Part shown: positions 16,191 to 24,509 of the stretch, one piece after another
Numbering within the stretch: position 1 is the first letter of the stretch
How the letters are laid out: every line of letters starts with the position of its first letter
From: Sphingomonadales bacterium 28-55-16
GTDB taxonomy: Bacteria > Pseudomonadota > Alphaproteobacteria > Sphingomonadales > Sphingomonadaceae
NCBI GenBank assembly: GCA_002278855.1
Contig: NCGG01000006.1
Location: 97,689 to 161,688, forward strand
DNA: 64,000 bases
Direction: 5' to 3'
The notes under the pieces: model-generated
Seen by the model: the letters and a program-made list of their open reading frames with translations, nothing else
Told to the model about the DNA's origin: nothing
Database searches by the model: none
Program-made: the position numbers and the translations under genes

Positions 16191-17153
16191 TCATTCGTCA
16201 GGTAAATTATCTGATGATTGCTTTAACCCATTTTCATGTGCGTTGGCCAGCGCTGCGTTCAACTGCGCGCCCGTTACCAGTCCAAGTCCAATCAGATAAA
16301 AGAAAATGAGCGTGACCATGACCCCTGCCAGGCTGCCATAGGTAAGGTCGTAATTACTGACGCTCGAGAGGAATACAGGCAATAAAGCGGTTAGTCCCAG
16401 CCACCAAATACTGACCAAGGCTGGCCCCGGCCATTTTGGAAAGTCGGGGGCACGATATTTGGAAGGCGTTAGGCCTGCGAAAATGACGTAGATCGCCACA
16501 AACAATGCAATGAAGGGAATGATCCGTCCCCATGCAAAATAGCTGGCGACGGTTTGCGCGGTAGGAATGTAGCGATACACCAGATCCTCCGCAGCGGTCA
16601 CCACAACCTGCGCGGAAAAAGCAATCATGGCGAGCATGACAGAAGCGATAATCGCCCCAAGCGATCCAAGGCGGTAGTGCCAGAATGCACGGCTTGGTGT
16701 TGCGCCGTAGGAGCGATACAACACGTCGCGGAACGTCTCGATAAGGCTTGCTGCCGTCCAAAGACTGACGGCAGCGCTTAACCACAACAATGGCCCAGAG
16801 CGGGCTGTCATCGCCGACTGTATGGGTTCTTGAAGTGCGCTGGCGACGCTGGGTGGAACCGTCTTAAAAAACGCGTCAATCAGCGCAAGGCCCGACTCTG
16901 TCTGTCCAAGAGCGCCGGCAATGGCCGCCGCAACCACGCAAAATGCAAACAACGACACCAAAGAAAGATAAGCGAAGTTGCCTGCATGAATGAAGCCATC
17001 GCTATATACACCAACGCCCACACGCCTGACCACTTCAATGACCTGACGCGGAAGGCCAAGCCGCGCGAACCATTTGGCTTCGCTTTCATCGGCATGCGTT
17101 GTCGACGGAAGATGCGCGCGCGCCTCCGGTGACAAAGGCGATATTTCAGACAC
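16191..17153 (-). CDS. YihY/BrkB family inner-membrane protein
   Basis: The 320-residue product belongs to the YihY/virulence factor BrkB family of multi-pass inner-membrane proteins of uncertain role. About six hydrophobic segments are visible, among them FAYLSLVSLFAFCVVAAAIA, PLLWLSAAVSLWTAASLIET and LAGVMVTLIFFYLIGLGLVT. Family-typical sequences are YRSYGATPSRAFWHYRLGSL and GAQLNAAL near the end. I place the start at the GTG at 17153, which overlaps the stop of the DnaJ-like gene by eight bases (GTGTCTGA). A longer frame from 17219 would overlap that gene by 74 bases and adds no recognisable sequence. Confidence 0.88.
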   Translation of the reverse strand: MSEISPLSPEARAHLPSTTHADESEAKWFARLGLPRQVIEVVRRVGVGVYSDGFIHAGNFAYLSLVSLFAFCVVAAAIAGALGQTESGLALIDAFFKTVPPSVASALQEPIQSAMTARSGPLLWLSAAVSLWTAASLIETFRDVLYRSYGATPSRAFWHYRLGSLGAIIASVMLAMIAFSAQVVVTAAEDLVYRYIPTAQTVASYFAWGRIIPFIALFVAIYVIFAGLTPSKYRAPDFPKWPGPALVSIWWLGLTALLPVFLSSVSNYDLTYGSLAGVMVTLIFFYLIGLGLVTGAQLNAALANAHENGLKQSSDNLPDE

Positions 17154-18072
17154 CCATATTCTCCCGGACCGAACCGTCCGAGAGAACGTCACGCAGCCGT
17201 TCCAGTTCCGCAGGATCATTCGGCAGATGGATCATCAACGTCACAAGCTGATCACCCCGCGCGCCGGTCTTGGCGGTGAAGCCACGTCCCTTGATGCGTA
17301 ACACCGCACCGGAATTGGTACTCGGTGGAACCGTGAGCATGACGGCGCCATCCACAGTGGGAACCTTAACCTTGCCGCCTGCCACCGCCTCTTTGACCGA
17401 AATCGGAAGGTCAATGCGGATGTGATCGCCGTCGCGGACGAGGTGCGGATGTTTGCCAAGCTTTAGCGTGACCATCGCATCGCCATTACCGCCGGGTCCA
17501 GCTTGCCCACGGCCGGGAATGCGGATTTGCTGTCCCGCGACCAAGCCAGCGGGCAGTTTGAACTCTACCGTCTTCCCGTCACCCAGCATGATGCGCTGCG
17601 GTGCGAGCGTTGCAGCGTCTGTAAACGATACCAGATGTTCATACGCAATATTTGCGCCTTTGGGCGGTGGCGCCTGTTGCGGGCGGGCTCCAGGACCGCC
17701 GCCCGGGCGTGCCCCACCTCCGCCACCAAACAGGCCATCGAAAATATCGCCAAGATCAATGCCGCCGCTGCCGAAGTCGAAATTGCCACCATTTGGGCCG
17801 CCTTGGCTATAGCCACCGCCACCCCCAAATGGATTGCCGGCAAAGCGTGGCTGCCCATTTTCGTCAATTTCCCCGCGGTCAAATTGGCCACGTTTTTTGG
17901 GGTCGGACAAAAGGTCATAGGCTTGCGTGACTTCGCTAAACCGCTCCGACGCTTTGGGATTGTCCTTGTTCTTGTCGGGGTGCAATTCCTTTGCCAGCTT
18001 GCGATAGGCGATCTTAATCGCCTTTTCGTCTGCCGCTTTGGACACACCTAATATGGAATAAGGATCTGCCAT
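17146..18072 (-). CDS. DnaJ C-terminal domain chaperone (CbpA/DnaJ class II-like)
   Basis: This is a J-domain co-chaperone that would stimulate the ATPase of DnaK. The 308-residue product has the J domain first (residues 3-65) with HPD in KELHPDKNKD, then a Gly/Phe-rich linker (about 80-130). The C-terminal substrate-binding beta domains follow (LPAGLVAGQQIRIPGRGQAG and VPPSTNSGAVLRIKGRGF). There is no zinc-finger CxxCxGxG repeat, so it is the CbpA or class II type rather than DnaJ itself. It probably starts the five-gene reverse operon that includes fabI and aroC. DNA binding, as in CbpA, is not shown. Confidence 0.9.
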   Translation of the reverse strand: MADPYSILGVSKAADEKAIKIAYRKLAKELHPDKNKDNPKASERFSEVTQAYDLLSDPKKRGQFDRGEIDENGQPRFAGNPFGGGGGYSQGGPNGGNFDFGSGGIDLGDIFDGLFGGGGGARPGGGPGARPQQAPPPKGANIAYEHLVSFTDAATLAPQRIMLGDGKTVEFKLPAGLVAGQQIRIPGRGQAGPGGNGDAMVTLKLGKHPHLVRDGDHIRIDLPISVKEAVAGGKVKVPTVDGAVMLTVPPSTNSGAVLRIKGRGFTAKTGARGDQLVTLMIHLPNDPAELERLRDVLSDGSVRENMGV

Positions 18073-18126
18073 TCTTGTCCCTGTTACGCTGTTGCCCGTC
18101 TTACATTGGTATTACAGTGCCTCAAG

Positions 18127-18594
18127 TCAACTTGGAAGCATGGCATTATCGGGTTTTTCGGCCTTTAACTGGCGTAGCAGAAGATAGAGCAGCAAGCCAA
18201 TCGGTCCCGCCATTAGGGTAAAAAACAATATCGGGGCCTGTAGCCAGCGGGATATTTTATGCGCGTCTGCGTTACGCGCAATCCAGATGCCGACGAACAG
18301 ATCAAAGGCCAAATAATGGATCCAGCCGATGGTCGCACCGCCGGGAGAATCAAACAGCGCCATCACACCTGCCACGCTCGTCATATCCGCAGCCGGGCGG
18401 CCAACGGGCCCGCCGTCCGAAATCCAACCCGCCATCACAGGGATAATGCAGCTGGCATATAGACATGCCAACAAAACCGAACCTGCGAAAAAGACAATCG
18501 GCACGACAATCTCGCGCTTTGGCGCCAACGCCAAAGCCAACCAACCAAGCAAAGCCCATAAGTTGGCTAGCCCAAATATCATTTCCCAGTTCAT
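18127..18594 (-). CDS. ABA4-like family membrane protein (DUF4281)
   Basis: The 155-residue product has four hydrophobic segments and matches the ABA4-like family, named for the plant neoxanthin synthase-associated ABA4. Family-typical positions are FGLANLWALLGWLALALAP at the N terminus, FDSPGGATIGWIHYLAFDLF in the middle, and LFFTLMAGPIGLLLYLLLR at the end. Bacterial members have no settled role. In a carotenoid-producing sphingomonad a xanthophyll-related role is conceivable but is inference. It lies upstream of the DnaJ-like gene in the same direction with a 54-base gap. Confidence 0.85.
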   Translation of the reverse strand: MNWEMIFGLANLWALLGWLALALAPKREIVVPIVFFAGSVLLACLYASCIIPVMAGWISDGGPVGRPAADMTSVAGVMALFDSPGGATIGWIHYLAFDLFVGIWIARNADAHKISRWLQAPILFFTLMAGPIGLLLYLLLRQLKAEKPDNAMLPS

Positions 18595-18645
18595 TTTATC
18601 GTCTAGCCCCTTTTAACCCGCATCAGTCTAGCCTATCGGTGCGCT

Positions 18646-19242
18646 ATGGAAAGACCTGATCCCTTTCAGCTGTTCGACGATTGGTTTGCCGAAGCGCGGA
18701 CCACAGAAATCAACGATTCGAATGCGATGGCATTGGCCACCACGGGCGCCGATGGCCAACCCTCGGTGCGCATGGTCCTTTTGAAAGGCCATGGCCGCGA
18801 CCTTGGCACGCATGGCGGCTTCGTCTTTTACACCAATTTTGAAAGCCGCAAGGCGATTCAATTGTCCGACAATGGGCATGTTGCCTTGTTGTTTCACTGG
18901 AAATCGCTGCGCCGGCAAATTCGTATTGAGGGTGCGGCCAACCCAGTCGACGACGCAACAGCCGACGCTTATTTTGCCACGCGCTCACGCAATTCGCAGC
19001 TTGGCGCTTGGGCATCCGACCAGTCCCGTCCCCTTGCAGACCGCGCGACCTTTGAAGCGCGATTCGCCGAAGTGGAGGCCCGCTTTGATGGACAGGAAGT
19101 ACCCCGTCCACCCCATTGGTCGGGCTGGATGGTGAGCCCGGAACGGATCGAATTCTGGCAAGACCGCGAATTCCGCCTGCACGAACGCTGGTTATATCAA
19201 CGCGATGGCGACGGCTGGACAACCGGAATGCTGTTCCCTTGA
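18646..19242 (+). CDS. pdxH: Pyridoxamine 5'-phosphate oxidase
   Basis: This FMN enzyme oxidises pyridoxamine or pyridoxine 5'-phosphate to pyridoxal 5'-phosphate. The 198-residue product carries [20 protein letters not shown] (FMN contact), [44 protein letters not shown] and the C-terminal signature [20 protein letters not shown]. Length and motif order are standard. It is divergent from the ABA4-like gene and followed ten bases later by a cation efflux gene. Confidence 0.95.
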   Translation: MERPDPFQLFDDWFAEARTTEINDSNAMALATTGADGQPSVRMVLLKGHGRDLGTHGGFVFYTNFESRKAIQLSDNGHVALLFHWKSLRRQIRIEGAANPVDDATADAYFATRSRNSQLGAWASDQSRPLADRATFEARFAEVEARFDGQEVPRPPHWSGWMVSPERIEFWQDREFRLHERWLYQRDGDGWTTGMLFP

Positions 19243-19252
19243 CGGATAGACT

Positions 19253-20206
19253 ATGAGCCTTGCCCATAACCACCATCACCATGCCCATGGTGACCTGACG
19301 AATAAGGCAGCGATTGCCAGCGTAAGCATGGCTTTGTTCCTGCTCGCGCTCAAAATCTTTGCAGCTGCCGAAACTGGGTCCGTCGCCTTATTGGGGTCGC
19401 TCGCCGATACCGGCTTTGACGTGCTGGCGTCATTGCTGACATTGTTTAGCGTGCGCTATGCCGCAATGCCCGCCGATGACGATCACCGCTTTGGCCATGG
19501 CAAGGCAGAAGCCTTGTCTGCATTGCTTCAGGTCATATTGGTGACGGTATCGGCCATATTGATCGCATGGCGCGCAATCGTCCGCTTTGGTGATCAAGCG
19601 CCGACCGACCATCCTGAATATGGTATTGGCGTGTCCATCATCGCGATTATCGCAACCTTGGCTTTACTGGCCTATCAGCGCTATGTGGTTCTTAAAACCG
19701 GCTCTGTCGCCATTCAGGCGGACCATGTGCATTATCAAAGCGACCTATTGCTCAACATCGCGGTCATCATCGCGATTGTGCTCGATACTGTGTTGAATAT
19801 TCGCGGCGCCGACCCGTTATTTGGTTTAGCGATTGCTGCCTGGTTGCTGTGGGGTGCGTACCGCGCGGCAGGCCTAGCCCTTGACCAATTGCTCGATCGC
19901 GAATGGCCGCAGGAAAAACGGCAACGGTTTATGGAGGTCGCGCTGCGCCATCCCGAATTGCGCGGTATTCACGACATGCGCACCCGTTCGAGCGGGGTGC
20001 ATGATTTCTGCCAGTTCCATGTCTGGGTCGACCCGAACATGACTGTAGAAGCAGCACATCAAATCATGGATGAAGTTGAGCAAGCCTTGATGGACGAATT
20101 TCCGGGGGTAGAGGTGCTCATTCACCCCGATCCTGAGGGGCATAAAGACGAAATGGGATATCTGCCTTCCGAGACTATCGAGCATCATGAGCATCCGCAT
20201 GACTGA
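19253..20206 (+). CDS. Cation diffusion facilitator family transporter (FieF-like)
   Basis: The product is an inner-membrane antiporter that expels divalent metals (Zn, Fe or Cd) for protons. The 317-residue protein starts with a His-rich stretch (HNHHHHAHGDL). It has six membrane segments with metal-site motifs LADTGFDVLAS (helix 2, here D-x3-D) and HYQSDLLLNIA (helix 5, H-x3-D). A cytoplasmic C-terminal domain follows with GIHDMRTRSSGVHDFCQFHV, and a second His cluster ends the protein (IEHHEHPHD). The D/D and H/D set resembles FieF. It overlaps the PhzF gene by 20 bases. Confidence 0.92.
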   Translation: MSLAHNHHHHAHGDLTNKAAIASVSMALFLLALKIFAAAETGSVALLGSLADTGFDVLASLLTLFSVRYAAMPADDDHRFGHGKAEALSALLQVILVTVSAILIAWRAIVRFGDQAPTDHPEYGIGVSIIAIIATLALLAYQRYVVLKTGSVAIQADHVHYQSDLLLNIAVIIAIVLDTVLNIRGADPLFGLAIAAWLLWGAYRAAGLALDQLLDREWPQEKRQRFMEVALRHPELRGIHDMRTRSSGVHDFCQFHVWVDPNMTVEAAHQIMDEVEQALMDEFPGVEVLIHPDPEGHKDEMGYLPSETIEHHEHPHD

Positions 20207-20996
20207 CCTGCCCTATTTTCACGTCGACGCGTTTGCGGACCGTCCCTTCACCGGCAATCAGGCCGCAGTCATGCCGCTGGCGCAGTGGCTTGATGACGAT
20301 GTGCTTCAGGCGATTGCCGAAGAAAACAACTTCGCCGAAACCGCATTTTATGTGCCGGATCAAACCGGCGCTGCGGATTATGAACTGCGTTGGTTCACAC
20401 CTGAGGTAGAAATTCGCTTATGCGGTCATGCAACATTGGCAAGCGGGCATATCATCCTAAGCCAAAATCCTGCGCTTGACCGCGTGACCCTGCGCACGCG
20501 CAAGGCAGGCATATTGGAAGTGCGACGCGAAGGCGATGGTTATGCCGTGGCATTACCCGCGATTCCGACCGAGCAGGTTGATAATCCCGATATGATGGCC
20601 GCAATGGGCGGCAAGCCCTTGTCGATGCGCAGCAACCCTGACAGTTATAACATGTTCGTCTATGCCAGCGCAGCAGAGATATTGGCGCTTAAACCTGATA
20701 TGAAGGCGCTTGCGCAGCTCGGCGATGACAGCTTTACCGCAACCGCGCGCGGAGATGACACCGACATCGTCAGCCGGGTATTTGTGCCGGGTGCAGGGGT
20801 TGATGAAGACAGCGTCACCGGCAGCGCCCATGCGGTAATCGCGCCTTATTGGGCATCGGTACTTGGCCGCGACAGCTTCACCGCGTATCAGGCATCAGCG
20901 CGCGGCGGCTATTTGGGCTGCCAATTAGAAGGCGACAGAGTTTGGTTGTCAGGCCATTGTTTTACGGTAGTAAAGGGAATGTTCAGCTTGCGCTGA
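20187..20996 (+). CDS. PhzF family isomerase-like protein
   Basis: The 269-residue product has the diaminopimelate epimerase-like two-domain fold of PhzF proteins: FHVDAFADRPFTGNQAAVMP at the N terminus, EENNFAETAFYV with the catalytic glutamate near residue 50, EVEIRLCGHATLASGHIIL, and DEDSVTGSAHAVIAPYWA. Most members are uncharacterised and only some act in phenazine synthesis; no other phenazine gene is here. The start is uncertain between 20187 and the in-frame ATG at 20199. It overlaps the cation efflux gene. Confidence 0.88.
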   Translation: MSIRMTDLPYFHVDAFADRPFTGNQAAVMPLAQWLDDDVLQAIAEENNFAETAFYVPDQTGAADYELRWFTPEVEIRLCGHATLASGHIILSQNPALDRVTLRTRKAGILEVRREGDGYAVALPAIPTEQVDNPDMMAAMGGKPLSMRSNPDSYNMFVYASAAEILALKPDMKALAQLGDDSFTATARGDDTDIVSRVFVPGAGVDEDSVTGSAHAVIAPYWASVLGRDSFTAYQASARGGYLGCQLEGDRVWLSGHCFTVVKGMFSLR

Positions 20997-21031
20997 CCAT
21001 CAACGACATTCTATTGTTCAAAGGATCATTC

Positions 21032-21304
21032 ATGCTGAAGTCATTCACCGCCTTATCGGCACTTCTACTTTCACCCGCCGTAATGGCGCAAGATGCGTCC
21101 CCGCCAAGCGGCGGCACGCCACAACCAGAACAGATTGTCGCGTTCATGGACGCCGATAAGGACGGCTTCATCGCAAAAGACGAAGCACAAGGGCCATTGG
21201 TTCAATATTTCGGAATGGTCGATGCGGACAAAGACGACAAGATTTCCTTGGTCGAATTGAAAACCGCTATGGAAGCCATGCGTCCGCCTGAACCTGCGCA
21301 GTGA
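21032..21304 (+). CDS. Secreted EF-hand calcium-binding protein
   Basis: This 90-residue protein has an N-terminal signal peptide (MLKSFTALSALLLSPAVMAQ, predicted cut after AMAQ-like VMAQ) and two EF-hand loops. These are DADKDGFIAKDE near residue 41 and DADKDDKISLVE near residue 64, each with acidic residues at loop positions 1, 3, 5 and 12. It therefore probably binds calcium in the periplasm or outside the cell. AAAGGA precedes the ATG. It is followed by a strong terminator-like hairpin. No partner is evident. Confidence 0.85.
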   Translation: MLKSFTALSALLLSPAVMAQDASPPSGGTPQPEQIVAFMDADKDGFIAKDEAQGPLVQYFGMVDADKDDKISLVELKTAMEAMRPPEPAQ

Positions 21305-21340
21305 TGATGCAGGTACAAGCTACCTGAAGATTACAGGCAT

Positions 21341-21385
21341 AAAGCGCGCGGGAGACCAATTGGCCTCCCGCGCGTTTCTATTTTT
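21341..21385. terminator. Bidirectional intrinsic terminator between EF-hand gene and ppiB
   Basis: The arms 21345-21359 and 21360-21374 form a 15-base-pair hairpin (CGCGCGGGAG pairs with CTCCCGCGCG, plus CCAA/TTGG) with one mismatch that becomes G-U on the reverse transcript. TTTCTATTTTT follows on the plus strand. It sits between two convergent genes and can serve both. Confidence 0.85.
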
Positions 21386-21833
21386 AAGCTACGGTCGCCT
21401 TGCGGATAACGCCTGGGTTCGCAGGTGGCTCACCCTTTGGCAAAGCGTCCACATGCTCCATACCGCTAATCACTTGGCCCCAGACGGTGTACTGGCGGTC
21501 CAAAAAGGTTGCGTCGTCAAAGCAGATGAAGAACTGGCTGTTGGCGGTGTTCGGATCATTTGTCCGCGCCATGGAGCATACGCCGCGTACATGTGGCTCG
21601 GCATTAAATTCTTGCTTCAGATTTGGCTTGGACGATCCGCCCATGCCGGTGCCATTGGGGCAACCGCCTTGCGCCATGAAACCAGGAATAACGCGATGGA
21701 ATTTCACGCCGTCGTAAAAACCTTCGCCAGCAAGTTCCGTGATGCGGGCAACATGATTAGGTGCCAAATCAGGGCGAAGCTTGATGACAACGTCGCCGCT
21801 GTCGAGTGAGAGAGTAAGTGTTTCATCGGCCAT
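21384..21833 (-). CDS. Peptidyl-prolyl cis-trans isomerase, cyclophilin type
   Basis: This is a cytoplasmic cyclophilin of 149 residues that speeds proline isomerisation. The active-site region is complete: FYDGVKFHRVIPGFMAQGGC (R and F), GLGGSSK-like TGMGGSSKPNLKQEF, MARTNDPNTANSQFFICF, and FLDRQYTVWGQVISGMEHVD with the conserved tryptophan. There is no signal peptide. It is divergent from mgtE over a 156-base gap that contains two palindromes. Confidence 0.94.
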   Translation of the reverse strand: MADETLTLSLDSGDVVIKLRPDLAPNHVARITELAGEGFYDGVKFHRVIPGFMAQGGCPNGTGMGGSSKPNLKQEFNAEPHVRGVCSMARTNDPNTANSQFFICFDDATFLDRQYTVWGQVISGMEHVDALPKGEPPANPGVIRKATVA

Positions 21834-21861
21834 ATTGATGTTCCTTCAGGCTTGAAAAATA

Positions 21862-21898
21862 GATGACGGTTGCCCTAGGGGAACCATCGCACCGGTGC
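21862..21898. promoter_or_regulatory. Palindromes in the ppiB-mgtE divergent region
   Basis: GGTT-G-CCCTAGGG-G-AACC at 21868-21885 is an imperfect palindrome centred on CTAG. It is followed by a perfect ten-base palindrome GCACCGGTGC at 21889-21898. They lie between divergent starts, where an operator could act on either gene. No known regulator site is recognised. Confidence 0.3.
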
Positions 21899-21989
21899 AA
21901 AGCCAAAATCATTGCATTTTGACGCTGCCTGCTTAGGAGGGGCCCAGCTTTAACATTTGGTTCCAAATTGAAAAACGGGAGGCCCGCAC

Positions 21990-23399
21990 ATGACCAGCGA
22001 TATCGCCGACCCGAACATCATCGACCCCGAAATTGTCGAAACGCTGGACGAGGACAACCGCCTTACCCGTGACTATGTCGACCGCGTTCTGGATGCTGTC
22101 GAAGAGGGCAATCTCGACGAAGTCTACCGTCTTGTTGAACCACTCCACGAAGCCGACATAGCCGACCTTCTCGAACTAACGCCATCCGAAAGGCGTGGTG
22201 AGCTCGCGATCAGCCTTGGCGACTTGATGAGCGCCGAAGTGCTGGCCGAGGTCAATGATTATGTCCGTGAGGATATTATTGACGCTCTGCCTGCTGCACA
22301 GGTTGCCGAGCTCGCAGGGCAACTTGATACCGACGATGCCGTTGCGATTATCGAGGATATGGAGGCAGAGGACCAGCAAGCGGTTCTTGCCGAGCTGGAC
22401 CCCGAAGACCGCGCTGTCATTGAAGACGCGCTGTCCTATCCCGACGAATCGGCGGGTCGAATCATGCAACGCGAATTGGTCGCGGTGCCCGAACATATGA
22501 CCGTGGGTCAGCTCATCGATTATCTGCGCGATCATCAGGATCTGACGACCGAATTCTGGGAAATCTTCGTTGTCGACCCGCAGCACAGGCCCGTGGGCAC
22601 ATGTAAGCTAAGCTGGATCATGCGCAGCCAGCGCAAGGTACCCGTCAGCGAAATCATGATGCATGAACAGACGCTCATCCCGGTCGATATGGATCAGGAA
22701 GAGGTTGCGTTACGCTTTCAGAAATACGCTTTGATCTCCGCCGCTGTCGTCGATGGCTCTGGCCGGTTGGTGGGCGTCATCACAGCCGATGACATCGTCC
22801 ACATCGTTCAGGAAGAAGCGGACGAAGATATCCTCCGTCTGTCCGGCGCTGGCGATGGCGATATCAACGAACCCATCGCCGACAGTTATAAAGCGCGCGT
22901 GCGGTGGCTGATCGCGAATCTGGGGACAGCCTTGGTTGCATCGAGCGTCATCAGTTTCTTTGGCGCTGCCATTGAACAGATGGTCGCGCTCGCTGTGCTG
23001 ATGCCTATCGTGGCAGGTGTCGGCGGCAATGCCGGCACGCAGACTTTGGCCGTTACGGTCCGTGCGATTGCGACGAACCAGCTAACCGATTCGAATACCC
23101 GCCGCGCTATTGAGCGCGAAATGGCCATTGCGTTCATGAACGGCGCAACAATAGCCGCAATTGCAGGCATTGGTGTGACTTTCTGGTTTCAGAATTTTCA
23201 TCTGGGCTTTGTCATCGCGGCGGCAATGCAATGTAACATCCTGCTCGCCGGATTTGCCGGGGTTTTCATTCCTGTAATGCTCGACAGGTTCGACCAAGAC
23301 CCCGCCGTTGCCAGCTCCATCTTCGTGACGATGATTACAGATTCAATGGGCTTCCTAATTTTTCTAGGCCTTGCCGTCTTTAGCGGCCTTGCTGGTTAA
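21990..23399 (+). CDS. mgtE: Magnesium transporter MgtE
   Basis: MgtE is a dimeric magnesium channel gated by cytoplasmic magnesium. The 469-residue product has the N domain of helical repeats (residues 30-150), two CBS domains (about 150-270, including EDALSYPDESAGRIMQREL and VGVITADDIVHIVQEEA), a connecting helix, and five membrane segments from about residue 305. The pore signature is VAGVGGNAGTQTLAVTVRAI. The start has a strong Shine-Dalgarno (GGGAGG). No magnesium riboswitch is recognisable in the 156-base upstream region. Confidence 0.96.
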   Translation: MTSDIADPNIIDPEIVETLDEDNRLTRDYVDRVLDAVEEGNLDEVYRLVEPLHEADIADLLELTPSERRGELAISLGDLMSAEVLAEVNDYVREDIIDALPAAQVAELAGQLDTDDAVAIIEDMEAEDQQAVLAELDPEDRAVIEDALSYPDESAGRIMQRELVAVPEHMTVGQLIDYLRDHQDLTTEFWEIFVVDPQHRPVGTCKLSWIMRSQRKVPVSEIMMHEQTLIPVDMDQEEVALRFQKYALISAAVVDGSGRLVGVITADDIVHIVQEEADEDILRLSGAGDGDINEPIADSYKARVRWLIANLGTALVASSVISFFGAAIEQMVALAVLMPIVAGVGGNAGTQTLAVTVRAIATNQLTDSNTRRAIEREMAIAFMNGATIAAIAGIGVTFWFQNFHLGFVIAAAMQCNILLAGFAGVFIPVMLDRFDQDPAVASSIFVTMITDSMGFLIFLGLAVFSGLAG

Positions 23400-23423
23400 C
23401 CGCCGAGTTCCCAAATAACACGC

Positions 23424-23828
23424 ATGCCCCTGAACATGACCAAAATCGCCTTTGGTGCGGAAAGCCCGAAGCATTTGCGTGAGCGACTTGCGGCTTATGC
23501 CCAAGACGGCGAGGTGCGCATCACCACCCGCTATTTACCCAAACGCGTCGCCGAAATGGCGGGCGGATCATTATATTGGATCCACACGCACACGATTATC
23601 GGCAGAAGCCCGATCATTGGTTTCATGGAGAATGGCGCTGGCCGTCATTGGATACGCATTCAACCACGCCTGATCGCGGTCCGCTCAACACCCAAGCGCG
23701 CGCATCAGGGCTGGCGCTATCTTGAAGACGCCAACGCCCCGCCGGATCTCGATTCGGTGGAAACTGATGGCCGAGATGAAATGTCGCCCAAGATGCTGCG
23801 TGAATTGATGAAAATGGGGCTGGTTTAG
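23424..23828 (+). CDS. DUF1489 family protein
   Basis: The 134-residue protein is of the DUF1489 family, widespread in alphaproteobacteria and of unknown function. Recognisable positions are LNMTKIAFGAESPKHLRERL, TTRYLPKRVAEMAGGSLYWI, HTIIGRSPIIGF and GWRYLEDANAPPDL. It is soluble with no signal peptide. It follows mgtE by 24 bases and converges with the DsbA-like gene nine bases downstream. The ATG four codons later (23436) is an alternative start. Confidence 0.85.
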   Translation: MPLNMTKIAFGAESPKHLRERLAAYAQDGEVRITTRYLPKRVAEMAGGSLYWIHTHTIIGRSPIIGFMENGAGRHWIRIQPRLIAVRSTPKRAHQGWRYLEDANAPPDLDSVETDGRDEMSPKMLRELMKMGLV

Positions 23829-23837
23829 CGTCGGCCC

Positions 23838-24509
23838 CTAGGCCGCTGCGCGCTTGGCCAACACCTTATTGATGACATCGGCAAATGTCTCTGCACTTTG
23901 CGCGCCGGGGACCATATATTTCTGGTCGAAAATGATGGCAGGAACGCCCGTGATATTCTGGTCGGTCCAATGCGCCATTTCCGCGCGCACGCTGGCCGTC
24001 AGCGCGGCGTCGTTGATCCATGCCAATGCGACGGCGCGGTCCATGCCTTGCGCCTCTGCAATATCGCATAGCGTTTCGGTATTGCTTACATCGCGGCGGT
24101 CCTGAAAATAAGCATTGAACAGCGCCATTTTCAAAGCAGTTTGCGCACGCCATCCCCGTTCGCTGCCAAAGATAGTCAGCAATTTGTGCGCATTGAACGT
24201 ATTGTAGATGCGCATTCCGTCGCCATAGTTGAAGGCGAAGCCAAGGCCATCCCCAATGTCGGATAGCCTTTGGCGGTTAGCGCGGCTTTGTTCAGGCGTG
24301 CTGCCATATTTGCGCGCGATATGCTCTGCCGTATCTTCGCCTTCCGGCGGCATATTCGGGTTCAGTTCAAACGGGTGCCAGTGCGTTTCGGCCGAGATAT
24401 CTTGTCCGACAAGTGTGAGCGCCTTTTCAACCTGCTTAAGGCCAATGATGCACCATGGGCATACCACGTCCGACACGATGTCGATACGCAAGGGAACGGA
24501 ACCCACCAT
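23838..24509 (-). CDS. DsbA family oxidoreductase (FrnE-like)
   Basis: The 223-residue product resembles the FrnE group of DsbA-like thiol oxidoreductases, which are usually cytoplasmic. The thioredoxin strand and active site are RIDIVSDVVCPWCIIGLKQV, with the CPWC motif near residue 19. A helical insertion follows, then the cis-proline segment NITGVPAIIFDQKYMVPGAQ. There is no signal peptide. I set the start at 24509, where the ATG overlaps the nudC stop by one base (TGATG). A TTG further upstream adds only five residues. Co-translation with nudC suggests a shared redox-related setting, but substrates are unknown. Confidence 0.88.
   Translation of the reverse strand: MVGSVPLRIDIVSDVVCPWCIIGLKQVEKALTLVGQDISAETHWHPFELNPNMPPEGEDTAEHIARKYGSTPEQSRANRQRLSDIGDGLGFAFNYGDGMRIYNTFNAHKLLTIFGSERGWRAQTALKMALFNAYFQDRRDVSNTETLCDIAEAQGMDRAVALAWINDAALTASVRAEMAHWTDQNITGVPAIIFDQKYMVPGAQSAETFADVINKVLAKRAAA

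Noticed and set aside
15194..16309. Long plus-strand open frame of 371 codons
   Set aside because: It lies antisense to fabI and part of the BrkB gene, both with clear family motifs; its own translation (Arg/His rich) resembles nothing.
20187..20996. PhzF gene as part of a phenazine cluster
   Set aside because: No other phenazine gene is present and most PhzF-family proteins are unrelated to phenazines.
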